Positions 10,029 through 22,311 of a stretch of DNA of 64,000 bases are shown in pieces (position 1 is the first letter of the stretch; each line of letters starts with the position of its first letter). Source of the DNA: Tragulus kanchil. Taxonomy: Eukaryota; Chordata; Mammalia; Artiodactyla; Tragulidae. The stretch spans positions 372,001 to 436,000 of the forward strand of contig JAIOJX010000004.1 of assembly GCA_022376925.1 (NCBI GenBank), written 5' to 3'. A program made the translations under genes and the position numbers. Under the pieces are notes generated by a model that was given only the letters and a program-made list of their open reading frames with translations, was not told where the DNA came from and made no database searches.

Positions 10029-11967
10029 ATTCCACCCAGTCTCATTCCTGCTGCATAATGAGCCACTTCTCTTTTAAAGAGGGGATATGTTTGAAAATTT
10101 AAAAGTTTAGAGCAAGCTGTTTAATTTTCTGAGCTGTTTGAAAACGTGTTGCTTCTTGATGGCTCAGATGACCTGTCAGTCCATGCAACCTGTTCAGCTA
10201 TTGCTTGCTGAAGGTGACCCAATTCCTTGCAAAAGCTACAGCAGCTGGAGTACAATAAGTCGTCCAAAGCAAAGAGCACCAATAAGGACAAGAGTCCTTT
10301 ACCCTGTAGGCTATTAGGTGTGCCCCTAAAATTAAGCACTAATTTGAGCATTTCCCACAGAATAATCAATACTTTAAAAGATCCAGAAATAAATTTCTCA
10401 GGTGTGAGCTCTAATTCAATGTAGTTCACACGCTAACAAGACCTTTGGAACAACAGGTAACACTGGGCCCTCTCCATATTCCAGGTTCTATCTAAAGATG
10501 TTACATAAATTACCTCATGTAATCCTCATGGCAATCATGTTAGTGGTGAAGAAATTGAGACAGACAGTTTAGAAAAAGTCCCTGGTCACACAGTAAAAAA
10601 AAAAATAACAGTCAATTTTTAAATTTAGGTAGCATCAATCCAAAGTCTAATACTTCTGTCTCCATTGACTCTCAAGTAGGCTTCAGCATGTAAAATTTGA
10701 ACTGCTACCAATAGTAATAGCTGTTTTCGCCTTTTCACACAATCATGTCAGTCCCTTCAACAACTTTGTCAAGTTGCATGTTTGCCTGAAGCTTTTGCAA
10801 GTCACTCCTTTCCAAAACAATGCCAAAGTCTCCAGACAATTCAAAACACTTCCTTTGCAAGTTTATTATCCATTCCCTTAGTATTCATTTCCCTCTCTAT
10901 GAAAACAGTATTTTTCTTGTATTGGTTGATATATTTCATTATTACAGTTTGATTGGTCTACCTTCTTTTCATCCCCTTTGTTCATTTCCCAGTGTGCCTC
11001 ATCCCATTAGTAATTCAGGAATTTAAGCTATCTCACTTCAAAAGTGAGGACTGAGATTAAAACACAGACTTCCTAAATAATTACACATCAAACACTATTT
11101 TGACTTCATTCATGAATTTGCAAATGGGCTAAAGATAAGAGGGCTGGGTAATTGGAAGAAAAGGCATTCCACCCAGTCTCATTCCTGCTGCATAATGAGC
11201 CACTTCTCTTTTAAAGAGGGGATATGTTTGAAAATTTAAAAGTTTAGAGCAAGCTGTTTAATTTTCTGAGCTGTTTGAAAACGTGTTGCTTCTTGATGGC
11301 TCAGATGACCTGTCAGTCCATGCAACCTGTTCAGCTATTGCTTGCTGAAGGTGACCCAATTCCTTGCAAAAGCTACAGCAGCTGGAGTACAATAAGTCGT
11401 CCAAAGCAAAGAGCACCAATAAGGACAAGAGTCCTTTACCCTGTAGGCTATTAGGTGTGCCCCTAAAATTAAGCACTAATTTGAGCATTTCCCACAGAAT
11501 AATCAATACTTTAAAAGATCCAGAAATAAATTTCTCAGGTGTGAGCTCTAATTCAATGTAGTTCACACGCTAACAAGACCTTTGGAACAACAGGTAACAC
11601 TGGGCCCTCTCCATATTCCAGGTTCTATCTAAAGATGTTACATAAATTACCTCATGTAATCCTCATGGCAATCATGTTAGTGGTGAAGAAATTGAGACAG
11701 ACAGTTTAGAAAAAGTCCCTGGTCACACAGTAAAAAAAAAAAAAAAAGTCAATTTTTAAATTTAGGTAGCATCAATCCAAAGTCTAATACTTCTGTCTCC
11801 ATTGACTCTCAAGTAGGCTTCAGCATGTAAAATTTGAACTGCTACCAATAGTAATAGCTGTTTTCGCCTTTTCACACAATCATGTCAGTCCCTTCAACAA
11901 CTTTGTCAAGTTGCATGTTTGCCTGAAGTCAAAATTCTAGCAAGTCACTCCTTTCCAAAAACAATGC
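9758..11967. repeat. Direct tandem duplication 4 (period about 1137 bp)
   Basis: Copies lie at 9758-10894 and 10895-11967. Because it overlaps duplication 3, the segment at 9758-10028 exists three times (8663, 9758 and 10895). The end of copy 1 (10795-10894) is degraded relative to copy 2, and the A-run near 10600 differs in length from its partner near 11735. Confidence 0.94.
10465..10600 (+). mobile_element. MIR fragment
   Basis: CCAGGTTCTAT, TACCTCATGTAATCCTCATGG and AAATTGAGACAGACAG followed by GGTCACACAG are the conserved MIR core and tail signatures. It is repeated at about 11602-11740. Confidence 0.6.
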
Positions 11968-12559
11968 ATTGCCTGTGATTCAAGTTGGAGAACTGATCTC
12001 TGTCCAGACAATATCGGGATCTCCCTGCAAGAAGATGGGCCAGGAAAAAATCTCGAAACTCTTTCCTTTGCATTATGAAGTAGGAGTCTGGAAGGATTAA
12101 AATTGCTCTCCTGACCTTCAAAATAAATCATGACATTTGCAGTTAGATCATATGGCTGAGGGGGTGAAGACATTGTGAATGTCTTTAAACTTAAATTAGA
12201 AAAAGTCATTCTACTGTCTTTGCCCTTGTATCTTCATCTGTAAACTAAAAGGGAGAGCAGCTGGATGACTTTCAATGTCCTTATCAAGCCATAAAAGTAC
12301 CTAAGTAATTTTTTTAAATAGCATTTTTAGTCTTAAAAATAATACTTACTCAGCGCAAAAAACTTATCGGATAAGAAAAATGAAAGAAAAATGAAGAAGC
12401 ATGAGCAATTCTATCAGATGTAATAAATATTAGGATATTTTTGTAAATCCATTTCTATCTTCCTTGGCATATAATTATATAAATAGTTTTAAAATAGTAT
12501 GATATTGAATGTCAATGTTTTTGCTAAAGTCAAGTTTGTTGAAGTGAAGCTTATAAACA

Positions 12560-12773
12560 CAAAATTCAATATTTTGGGTGTACAATTATACAAGTTTTGT
12601 CAAACAGTCACTTGTATAACAAACTTCGCCACAAAGTATTTTCATGTGCACCTATGTGGTCAATCCTTTATCCTCTCCTTTGGTTCATAGCCCCTGGCAA
12701 CCTCTGACCTTCTTTCTGCTCTTGTAATTTTGTCACTTTAAAAATGTCACATGAATGGAATTTTTGTATCTGG
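12560..12773 (-). mobile_element. L1 3'-UTR fragment (left part of a nested insertion)
   Basis: CCCCTGGCAACCTCTGACC and AAAATGTCACATGAATGGAAT are reversed L1 3'-UTR signatures. The L1 sequence resumes at 13482 after the SINE and LTR. Confidence 0.6.
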
Positions 12774-13481
12774 CCGCCTCCCTTGTGGCGCAGACAATAA
12801 AGAATCCCCCTGCAATGTGGCAGACATGGGTTTGATCCCTGGGTTAAGAAGATCTTTTGGAGAAAAGAATGACTACCCACTCCAGTATTCTTGCCTGGAT
12901 AATTCCATGGACATAGAACCTGGCAGGTCATAGTCCATGGGGTTGAAAAGAGTTGGACATTGTGGGGCTCTGAATTGAAAGAGGACCGTTGCAAGCATAA
13001 GGAAGCTTAAGCATGTGTTTGTGGTTTGGAGCTAAAATGGTGCCTACAGGAAGGGACATGGGCGTGAAAGGAAGCTTAAGCACATTGTTGCAGTTTGGAG
13101 CTAAGATGGCGCCTACAGGAAGAGAGGAGGGCGTGATCTAAATTGTTAAGTGATGGTCAAAATTTCTGATTGGTTCCCCTGGTTTCCGCACTCGTGGATG
13201 ATTGCTTGACCTTTAGCTTGATTGGTATAGGAAGCCCCGTGCAAACCCCTCTTCACTTGCCTATAAACGCTGTGAGTCTGTACTAATAAAACGGAACTGC
13301 TTTGACAGAACCCCTTTCGCGTCTGATTGTCTCCCGCGCTTGCCCGGGGGGCTGGGGGGCAGGCAGAAGACTCACCTCTCTCTGAGATCTCCTGGTTCAG
13401 CTGGGGGCAATCCCCCTGCCTTCCTTTCTGCGGAAGGTCCCCTCAGGATATGACTGAGGGACTTTCACTTTTCTTTCACTT
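12774..13481 (+). mobile_element. Bov-tA SINE interrupted by an LTR
   Basis: The SINE head (CTCCCTTGTGGCGCAGACAA, GGGTTTGATCCCTGGG) and body run to AGAGTTGGACAT at 12960. The expected continuation (GACTGAG, GACTTTCACTT) reappears at 13452. The gap is filled by a 485-bp LTR, so the two parts are one SINE split after it inserted into L1. Confidence 0.85.
12961..13445 (+). mobile_element. Solo LTR, class II endogenous retrovirus type
   Basis: The element starts TGTGGGGCTC and ends CCCCTCA. It is flanked by GGACAT (12955-12960) and GGATAT (13446-13451), a 6-bp target duplication with one mismatch, as expected for class II ERVs. TATAAA lies at 13262-13267 and AATAAA at 13285-13290. U3 holds two imperfect units of about 69 bp (12999-13067 and 13068-13136), each with GGAAGCTTAAGCA, TTTGGAGCTAA and TGCCTACAGGAAG or CGCCTACAGGAAG. 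No internal region adjoins it. Confidence 0.85.
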
Positions 13482-14730
13482 AGAATGATGTTCTTGATGT
13501 TCCTCCATGTTGAAGCAGGTATAGTAGTTCATTTCTTTATATTCTTGAATAGAAATCCACTATAAGGATGTATAATTTTTTTTTTATCCATTCACCAACT
13601 GATGTACATTTGGATCATACCTGTTTCTCAGTGATTAAGAACAAAGTTACTATAAATATTTTTGTAAGTTTTACATGAACATAGGTCATAATTTTCTTTT
13701 GAGTAAATACTTAAGTGAGATTTCTGGATCGTATGCTAAGTATATGGTTAACTTTATAGAATGAACATAGGATTTTATAAACTACACTTTTTCAAACTTT
13801 TTTTTTAGAATTTTGCAAAGATAGTACAATACGATGAAGACCTGTATATCTTTTACCCAGTTTCCCTTGTCAACTACAAATTGGCATTTACTGATTGCAT
13901 TGCCAATGACTGGACAACAAAGACATTTGCCCTCTGCCTCTGCAGAGACCAGACCCTGTGCTGTTGAGAGCTGCTGACCTTCAGTACCCTCTGATGGAGA
14001 TCAGGATGGGGCAGAGGCATTCTGTACTCCAATGAATCTGGTGGGGCAGGTCTTTAGATAGGTGGATGCTTTTAGGAAAAGATTTTATTATCTCAATCCT
14101 TGCATCTCCTCATATTTAGAAAAGCACTAAATCTCCTTATGGTGACATCAGATCTTCGTGACTAACTGAACACCCTTTGTAAAATGACTGCTTAATGATA
14201 TTGAAATCCCCCATCTCAAAATTTTGCATATTGTACTTCCTCCTGCTGCCTCTTTGGAGCAGTCTCTCAGAGGTATCTGAGGCGCTGCCTCCCAGGCTGC
14301 AGTCCTAATTATGCCCCCAATGAAACTTAACTCACAAAATCAAAACTAGGAATTTGATTTTGATGAAAAGTATGTGTCAGGTTTCATGTTATTTTATCAA
14401 ATGCTTGGTTTTCTGTAATTAACACATCAATCAGGGTATAGAGTTTTCCATCACCACAAAGATCTTCCTCATGTTACCTAAGTAGAGTCGCAAGTACACA
14501 CCCTATTCCCCTCCAAAAGCCATCCTTAACCTTTGACAAACATGTTTTCTATGTCTGTAATTTTGAATGTTATTTAAATTGGATTATAGTATGTGCATTT
14601 TGGAGATAGCCTTCCTTCATTTAGTACAATGACCCTTGAAATCCATCCAAGCGGTTACATGTATACATAATTCATTCCTTTCTTTGCTGAATAGGATTTC
14701 ATGGTGCAGTGTACTAAACCTTGGTTAGAT
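13482..14730 (-). mobile_element. L1 3'-region fragments, antisense
   Basis: Reversed L1 signatures include GTTCCTCCATGTTG, TTTATCCATTCACCAAC and GATTTCTGGATCGTATG to about 13790. After 14520, TTTCTATGTCTGTAATTTTG, GGATTTCATGGTGCAG and related tracts follow. The middle (about 13830-14520) is less certain. Confidence 0.5.
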
Positions 14731-16055
14731 GCTCAGTCTCTTCAGTTGTGTCCAACTCTTTGTGACTCCATGGACTGTGGCCTGCCAGGATCTTCTTTCC
14801 ATGGGATTTCTCAGTATAGAATACTGGAGTGTTACCTCCTGCAGGAAATCTTCTCAGCCGACCCAACGATCCAACCTGTGTCTCCTGCATTGACAAATTC
14901 TTTAGCACTGAGTCACCAGGGAAACCCAAAGTTTGTTCAACCATTCACCTTTATCTTTTACCCAGTTTCCCTTGTCAACTACAAATTGGCATTTACTATT
15001 GCATTGCCAATGACTGGACAACAAAGACATTTGCCCTCTGCCTCTGCAGAGACCAGACCCTGTGCTGTTGAGAGCTGCTGACCTTCAGTACCCTCTGATG
15101 GAGATCAGGATGGGGCAGAGGCATTCTGTACTCCAATGAATCTGGTGGGGCAGGTCTTTAGATAGGTGGATGCTTTTAGGAAAAGATTTTATTATCTCAA
15201 TCCTTGCATCTCCTCATATTTAGAAAAGCACTAAATCTCCTTATGGTGACATCAGATCTTCGTGACTAACTGAACACCCTTTGTAAAATGACTGCTTAAT
15301 GATATTGAAATCCCCCATCTCAAAATTTTGCATATTGTACTTCCTCCTGCTGCCTCTTTGGAGCAGTCTCTCAGAGGTATCTGAGGCGCTGCCTCCCAGG
15401 CTGCAGTCCTAATTATGCCCCCAATGAAACTTAACTCACAAAATCAAAACTAGGAATTTGATTTTGATGAAAAGTATGTGTCAGGTTTCATGTTATTTTA
15501 TCAAATGCTTGGTTTTCTGTAATTAACACATCAATCAGGGTATAGAGTTTTCCATCACCACAAAGATCTTCCTCATGTTACCTAAGTAGAGTCGCAAGTA
15601 CACACCCTATTCCCCTCCAAAAGCCATCCTTAACCTTTGACAAACATGTTTTCTATGTCTGTAATTTTGAATGTTATTTAAATTGGATTATAGTATGTGC
15701 ATTTTGGAGATAGCCTTCCTTCATTTAGTACAATGACCCTTGAAATCCATCCAAGCGGTTACATGTATACATAATTCATTCCTTTCTTTGCTGAATAGGA
15801 TTTCATGGTGCAGTGTACTAAACCTTGGTTAGATGCTCAGTCTCTTCAGTTGTGTCCAACTCTTTGTGACTCCATGGACTGTGGCCTGCCAGGATCTTCT
15901 TTCCATGGGATTTCTCAGTATAGAATACTGGAGTGTTACCTCCTGCAGGAAATCTTCTCAGCCGACCCAACGATCCAACCTGTGTCTCCTGCATTGGCAA
16001 ATTCTTTAGCACTGAGTCACCAGGGAAACCCAAAGTTTGTTCAACCATTCACCTA
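13847..16055. repeat. Direct tandem duplication 5 (period 1105 bp)
   Basis: Copies lie at 13847-14951 and 14952-16055. Copy 1 has a GATTGCATT where copy 2 has ATTGCATT, and one A/G difference occurs in the SINE (14892 versus 15996). The unit carries an antisense Bov-tA. Confidence 0.95.
14731..14927 (-). mobile_element. Bov-tA SINE, antisense
   Basis: The reversed Bov-tA sequence runs from GCTCAGTCTCTTCAGTTGTG (end) through TGTGACTCCATGGACTGTGG to GAGTCACCAGGGAAACCC (head). It splits the surrounding L1. Its copy is at 15835-16031. Confidence 0.85.
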
Positions 16056-16340
16056 TTGAGGAATATTTGGTGTGTTTCCAATTTGAGGTTATTATAAATA
16101 AAGCTACTGTGGATAATTGTGTGTGGGTTTTTGTGTGGGTATAAATTTCCTTTTTACTGGGATAAATGCCCAGGGAGTGCAGCTACTTGGCAGTATAATT
16201 AGTGTTTGTTTACTTTTTTAAACAGCTGCATACTTACTTTCCAGATTGGTTATACCATTTTATATTACTACCAGCAATATATGAGAGATATGGTCTCTCC
16301 AAATACTTGCCAGCATTTGATGGACACTATTTTTTTTGCC
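16056..16340 (-). mobile_element. L1 3'-UTR fragment, antisense
   Basis: TTATAAATAAAGCTACTGTG, GGGATAAATGCCCAGG and ACCATTTTATATTACTACCA are clear reversed L1 3'-UTR landmarks. The fragment continues the L1 interrupted by the Bov-tA. Confidence 0.75.
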
Positions 16341-16595
16341 CTTTTTTTGGCCTCTAAGTCATCATTTGTTTTCATCCATCTTTATTCTTTGTCATGTGTG
16401 GGCCTCTCATTGCAGTTGCCTCTCTCTTTGCAGAGGACTGGTTCTGGGTGCATGTGCTCCAGAGTACTGACTCGTTATTGGACACACTGACACAGCTGTT
16501 CTGTGGTAGGTGGGATCCTCCTGAGCCAAGGATTGAACCAGTGCCCCTTGCAATGCAAGGTGGACCCTTTACCCACTGGACCACCAGGGAAGTGC
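16341..16595 (-). mobile_element. CHR-type SINE, antisense, with target duplication
   Basis: Reversed CHR-type SINE ends in CCACTGGACCACCAGGGAAG (the tRNA-like head). It is flanked by TGGACACTATTTTTT at 16321 and TGGATACTATTTTTT at 16596, a target duplication of about 15 bp with one mismatch, so the SINE inserted into the L1. Confidence 0.8.
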
Positions 16596-16610
16596 TGGAT
16601 ACTATTTTTT

Positions 16611-17239
16611 ATTTTAGACATTCTGACACCCCACTTTTCTAGAATTACTTTCTACACTTTCCTTCCTCACGTTACCAATGCAGTCAAAATGTATCCTACA
16701 TATTCTTTCATGGAGACCCCACATCATTTTGCTCCTGGAACCTGGTGTATATCATTCTGCTGAAAAGTCAGTTACATTTGCATCCCCACATGTTCAAATA
16801 TTCTTAAGCCTCAAGGCCCAACTCAAAGGCTATGCCTTTTGAAATATTATTACTATCTTCTGTATAAAAATAATATATGTTTCCTGGACACTTCATTTGT
16901 ACTTCTTTTATGACACTTTAGTATTTTATGTTCTCTTGAATCACTTCTGAGTCAAGTATTGTCTTCTTTACCAGAGTACTAGATTCCTTAGTGTAGAGAT
17001 TTTCCTTTTTTTTTTTCTCCTCAGTGTCAGCACCTATGATTTTCAAGCTTTCAATTAATAAAATTCCACATGACTTCTTCCACTAGACTATATTTTATTA
17101 GAGATTAGAGACCACAATTTTTATTCACGAGTTTAATACTGGACTCTCACATGATACAGAATAAATGAATATGTGCTGTGTTCATGTGAGGAATATTATG
17201 GAATCTATTGGAATACCATAGCATGTAATTTTGACTTGC
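16611..17239. other. Intergenic stretch without recognised features
   Basis: No gene is supported. It holds AT-rich sequence and short T-runs only; 16611-16660 continues the interrupted L1. Confidence 0.35.
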
Positions 17240-17252
17240 ATTTTTAACTTTT

Positions 17253-17498
17253 ATTTCCCTCTAAGTCATTGTTTATTTTTCATCCATCTTTATTCTTTGG
17301 CATATGTGGGTCTCCCATCACAGTGGCATCTCAACTTGCAGAGCACTGCTTCTGGGTGCATGTGCTCCAGAGTGCTGGCTCATAATTAGACACACCAGAA
17401 TGGCCATTCCTCAGCATTTGGGATCTTCTCAGGCCAGGGATCGAGCTGGTACATCTTGCACCGCAAGGCAGACTCTATTGGATCACCAGGAACGCCCT
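17253..17498 (-). mobile_element. CHR-type SINE, antisense, with perfect 13-bp target duplication
   Basis: This is the same family and orientation as the SINE at 16341. ATTTTTAACTTTT flanks it at 17240-17252 and 17499-17511. The tRNA-like head is at the right end (TTGGATCACCAGGAACGCC). Confidence 0.8.
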
Positions 17499-17511
17499 AT
17501 TTTTAACTTTT

Positions 17512-18249
17512 TAAGTCACATTTTGGTCCCATACTTGACAGTTCTCTGATTATTTATTCTTACTCCTCTTCTCTAATGAATCAAGACTGTGATATGAGAA
17601 AATAGTTGGTGCTATTTAACTGCTCCATACACACCATGTGTACCGGTGTAAGCCACTGTGCACAGGCATCCCTGCTGTCTCTCTCTGTGCTCTAATTTCC
17701 TCTTACAAAGACACCAATCAATTGGGCTAGGCTCAACCTTAATGCCCTCATTATAACTCGATCACCTTTTGAAGGGCCCTTTCCTCAAATACAGTCATGT
17801 CCTAGAGATACTAGGTGTTGCTTAAGACTTAAAAGTATGAATTTTGGAGGCACATAATTTAACCTCTAACAAAGATTGCCTGAGATAAATTAGTTATAGG
17901 TGCACATAGTGTGGTCACTACAGTGTGCGGTATTTAGGAGCTTGGGCTCTGCCTTTATTTGTATTGACTCTTAGCATTTACAACAGCTGCTGTTAACAGG
18001 CTATATGACTTTGGGAAAGTTATAGAGTCAGTCTCACTAAACCTCATTTTTTAACCCGTTTAAAAAAAAAAGGACAAAATGCTACTTATTGTTGTTCCTG
18101 TCACTTTGTAAGTGTATTGTATGCAGGGCAAGCCATTTCAGTCATGTCCGACTCTTATCAGCCCTTTGGACTGTAACCCATCAGGCTCCTCTGTCCATAA
18201 ATTTTATATTTATTATCAAATAACTTAATAAAGATATACCATCTTTTCC
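17512..18249. other. Intergenic stretch with a degenerate repeat and a Bov-tA scrap
   Basis: 17680-17880 (CTTACAAAGACACCAATCA, then CATTATAACTCG and GAATTTTGGAGGCACA) looks like a very old LTR or L1-derived repeat that I cannot name. 18128-18200 (TTCAGTCATGTCCGACTCTT, GGCTCCTCTGTCCAT) is a short antisense Bov-tA piece. No gene is seen. Confidence 0.4.
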
Positions 18250-20418
18250 TAATTTTGCTCATAAATCTGACAATTTTCTTTTTGTATATTTCACTGTAAA
18301 ATGTGTACTACTTTTTTTTACCAAAACAGAGTATACCAACTATTTCAGAATTAATTCATTGTGACTTTTCCCCCGAAAAGACTACAACTGCATAAGCCTT
18401 TGTTTTCTACAGTCATAATAAATCCTAGGCGACTTCAGAATATATAGAATTTCCAGATGATGGATAATGTAAGATCATGGAATCAGAGGTTTCAGTAGCC
18501 TCAACTGTAGGGGAAAGCTGGACATTGTATTTAAGAACTAAATATAGCCCCAATACATGAAATTTAATAGAGTTAAACATTAGATATTGAATCATCCCTG
18601 TTTTCTTAATCCTAATCTAACAAAAGCAACAATTATATCTATAAATAGTAAGGTAAAATAATGCACATCTCATCCTGTTCTTAGATAAAATGATATGCTT
18701 ATTTCTAGAGTACCTCAACCTTTCTAGACAAACAGAAAATAATCCTCAGAAAGGGAGCAAATGTACTGGTAGAGACAGAGTGAAGGGACAATGTAGGTGA
18801 TTAAATAGATAATCCCACTAAGGGATTGTAAGTAGAAATACGAGACCCCTGTAAATTAATGAATTACTCAGAAAAGCAGCTCTGCTTAGCAACATGCAGC
18901 AGAAGCATGAGACATGCTCCCAACAATAAAACCACGGTGGCATGCAACCCACATCCTGTCCAGCAAACTCAGGAAGTCAGTGATCCCTAGAACATGCTCT
19001 GTGCACATATAAAAAACAATGACTTGTAAACCTAGTTTGACCAGGCAGGGACAAGAAAACTCCCCCACCTAACCTGAAGGAGGAGCTTATGATGGAAGCA
19101 TGACATCTACTTAAAAGAGACAAAGAAGTTCTTCTCGTTCTCCCACTTTCCCTTTGATTATAAAACTGTAGCCCAGTAATTTTTCAGAGCATGGCATTTA
19201 TCACTTGAAAAAACACTTCTTATTTTTCACTTTGCTCTCCTCTCCTAAATTCTTCTCTGGACTAAGACATAAAGAACTACAGTAACAGAACTCTTCAGAG
19301 CCCCCCAAAACACTCAGTTCTAGGACTTCACCCCAATTTTTACTTTTTCTTTTTAATTTTGCTCATAAATCTGACAATTTTCTTTTTGTATATTTCACTG
19401 TAAAATGTGTACTACTTTTTTTTACCAAAACAGAGTATACCAACTATTTCAGAATTAATTCATTGTGACTTTTCCCCCGAAAAGACTACAACTGCATAAG
19501 CCTTTGTTTTCTACAGTCATAATAAATCCTAGGCGACTTCAGAATATATAGAATTTCCAGATGATGGATAATGTAAGATCATGGAATCAGAGGTTTCAGT
19601 AGCCTCAACTGTAGGGGAAAGCTGGACATTGTATTTAAGAACTAAATATAGCCCCAATACATGAAATTTAATAGAGTTAAACATTAGATATTGAATCATC
19701 CCTGTTTTCTTAATCCTAATCTAACAAAAGCAACAATTATATCTATAAATAGTAAGGTAAAATAATGCACATCTCATCCTGTTCTTAGATAAAATGATAT
19801 GCTTATTTCTAGAGTACCTCAACCTTTCTAGACAAACAGAAAATAATCCTCAGAAAGGGAGCAAATGTACTGGTAGAGACAGAGTGAAGGGACAATGTAG
19901 GTGATTAAATAGATAATCCCACTAAGGGATTGTAAGTAGAAATACGAGACCCCTGTAAATTAATGAATTACTCAGAAAAGCAGCTCTGCTTAGCAACATG
20001 CAGCAGAAGCATGAGACATGCTCCCTAACAATAAAACCACGGTGGCATGCAACCCACATCCTGTCCAGCAAACTCAGGAAGTCAGTGATCCCTAGAACAT
20101 GCTCTGTGCACATATAAAAAACAATGACTTGTAAACCTAGTTTGACCAGGCAGGGACAAGAAAACTCCCCCACCTAACCTGAAGGAGGAGCTTATGATGG
20201 AAGCATGACATCTACTTAAAAGAGACAAAGAAGTTCTTCTCGTTCTCCCCACTTTCCCTTTGATTATAAAACTGTAGCCCAGTAATTTTTCAGAGCATGG
20301 CATTTATCACTTGAAAAAACACTTCTTATTTTTCACTTTGCTCTCCTCTCCTAAATTCTTCTCTGGACTAAGACATAAAGAACTACAGTAACAGAACTCT
20401 TCAGAGCCCCCCAAAACA
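18250..20418. repeat. Direct tandem duplication 6 (period 1104 bp)
   Basis: Copies lie at 18250-19313 and 19354-20418. 19314-19353 is a non-matching contig-end stretch. A small indel occurs at 18918 versus 20023 (CCCAACAA versus CCCTAACAA). The content is unique intergenic DNA. Confidence 0.94.
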
Positions 20419-22311
20419 CCAGTTGGATTCAGTTCCTGTTAATGGGGCACTTCAAAATTAGAAGAGGGAATAAAAGCTATTTTCCAGTTAGTATCTTCAA
20501 AAAAAGAATACAGACATGTTAAATTAACTGAGAAAACGTGAGTATCCTAGGAAAGGAAATTTAAAAATAAGAAAATATAAAGAAACCAATTCATCTTCTA
20601 AGAACTGTTGGGACATAAACTCTGTCAATAATGGTCACAACATACTTCTTTTTGTCATTATGGGCTTATGATTATATGTGTACATGAGTGTGTTAGAGCA
20701 GCTGATAAACACCAAGGACTGCATTAGCAGTAGAATGTTGTACCTAATTTAAAGCACTATAACATCTGGATTCTTACTGAATGTCTGAAAGACTACACAG
20801 CAACCACATAGGGTGTAAAAGGTGAGAAAGTGTCAAGACTGGGACTTCCATCCAGGCTAGTTCCTACTCCGAGATTTATTAAGGGCACCAGTTTGGGCAG
20901 GTAAGGAAAGGGTAATGACATCTGCTCTCCTGCCTCATAGCATTGTATAAACAAATCAAGAAAGCTAATGGATGACTGTTTGGAAAGATGAGGAAGGTGA
21001 TCTAATTGTAAGGGACTATATACAGTTTATTTATTAAACTGTTGTAATCATCGAGGGAATTTCATCATTAAAAAAGAAAACATCTGAACAGAGATCTGTT
21101 AACTTTGGGTTTTGGAAATAACCTTTGTCTTTAGTAACAGGGCTGATCTACAAAATCTTATTTCCTTTATCCATTTGCAGCAAATCTGCCAAAAACAAAA
21201 CCTCCCCCATCCTGTCCAGCCCAGGAAGTCTATCCAGAACATGCTCTGTGCACATATAAAAAACAATGACTTGTAAACCTAGTTTGACCAGGCAGGGACA
21301 AGAAAACTCCCCCACCTAACCTGAAGGAGGAGCTTATGATGGAAGCATGACATCTACTTAAAAGAGACAAAGAAGTTCTTCTCGTTCTCCCCACTTTCCC
21401 TTTGATTATAAAACTGTAGCCCAGTAATTTTTCAGAGCATGGCATTTATCACTTGAAAAACACTTCTTATTTTCACTTTGCTCTCCTCTCCTAAATTCTT
21501 CTCTGGACTAAGACATAAAGAACTACAGTAACAGAACTCTTCAGAGCCCCCCAAAACACCAGTTGGATTCAGTTCCTGTTAATGGGGCACTTCAAAATTA
21601 GAAGAGGGAATAAAAGCTATTTTCCAGTTAGTATCTTCAAAAAAAGAATACAGACATGTTAAATTAACTGAGAAAACGTGAGTATCCTAGGAAAGGAAAT
21701 TTAAAAATAAGAAAATATAAAGAAACCAATTCATCTTCTAAGAACTGTTGGGACATAAACTCTGTCAATAATGGTCACAACATACTTCTTTTTGTCATTA
21801 TGGGCTTATGATTATATGTGTACATGAGTGTGTTAGAGCAGCTGATAAACACCAAGGACTGCATTAGCAGTAGAATGTTGTACCTAATTTAAAGCACTAT
21901 AACATCTGGATTCTTACTGAATGTCTGAAAGACTACACAGCAACCACATAGGGTGTAAAAGGTGAGAAAGTGTCAAGACTGGGACTTCCATCCAGGCTAG
22001 TTCCTACTCCGAGATTTATTAAGGGCACCAGTTTGGGCAGGTAAGGAAAGGGTAATGACATCTGCTCTCCTGCCTCATAGCATTGTATAAACAAATCAAG
22101 AAAGCTAATGGATGACTGTTTGGAAAGATGAGGAAGGTGATCTAATTGTAAGGGACTATATACAGTTTATTTATTAAACTGTTGTAATCATCGAGGGAAT
22201 TTCATCATTAAAAAAGAAAACATCTGAACAGAGATCTGTTAACTTTGGGTTTTGGAAATAACCTTTGTCTTTAGTAACAGGGCTGATCTACAAAATCTTA
22301 TTTCCTTTATC
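20057..22311. repeat. Direct tandem duplication 7 (period about 1140-1151 bp)
   Basis: Copies lie at 20057-21171 and about 21208-22311. The start of copy 2 (21208-21240) is degraded, lacking about 11 bp of its partner at 20070-20100. It overlaps duplications 6 and 8, so parts occur three times. Confidence 0.92.
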
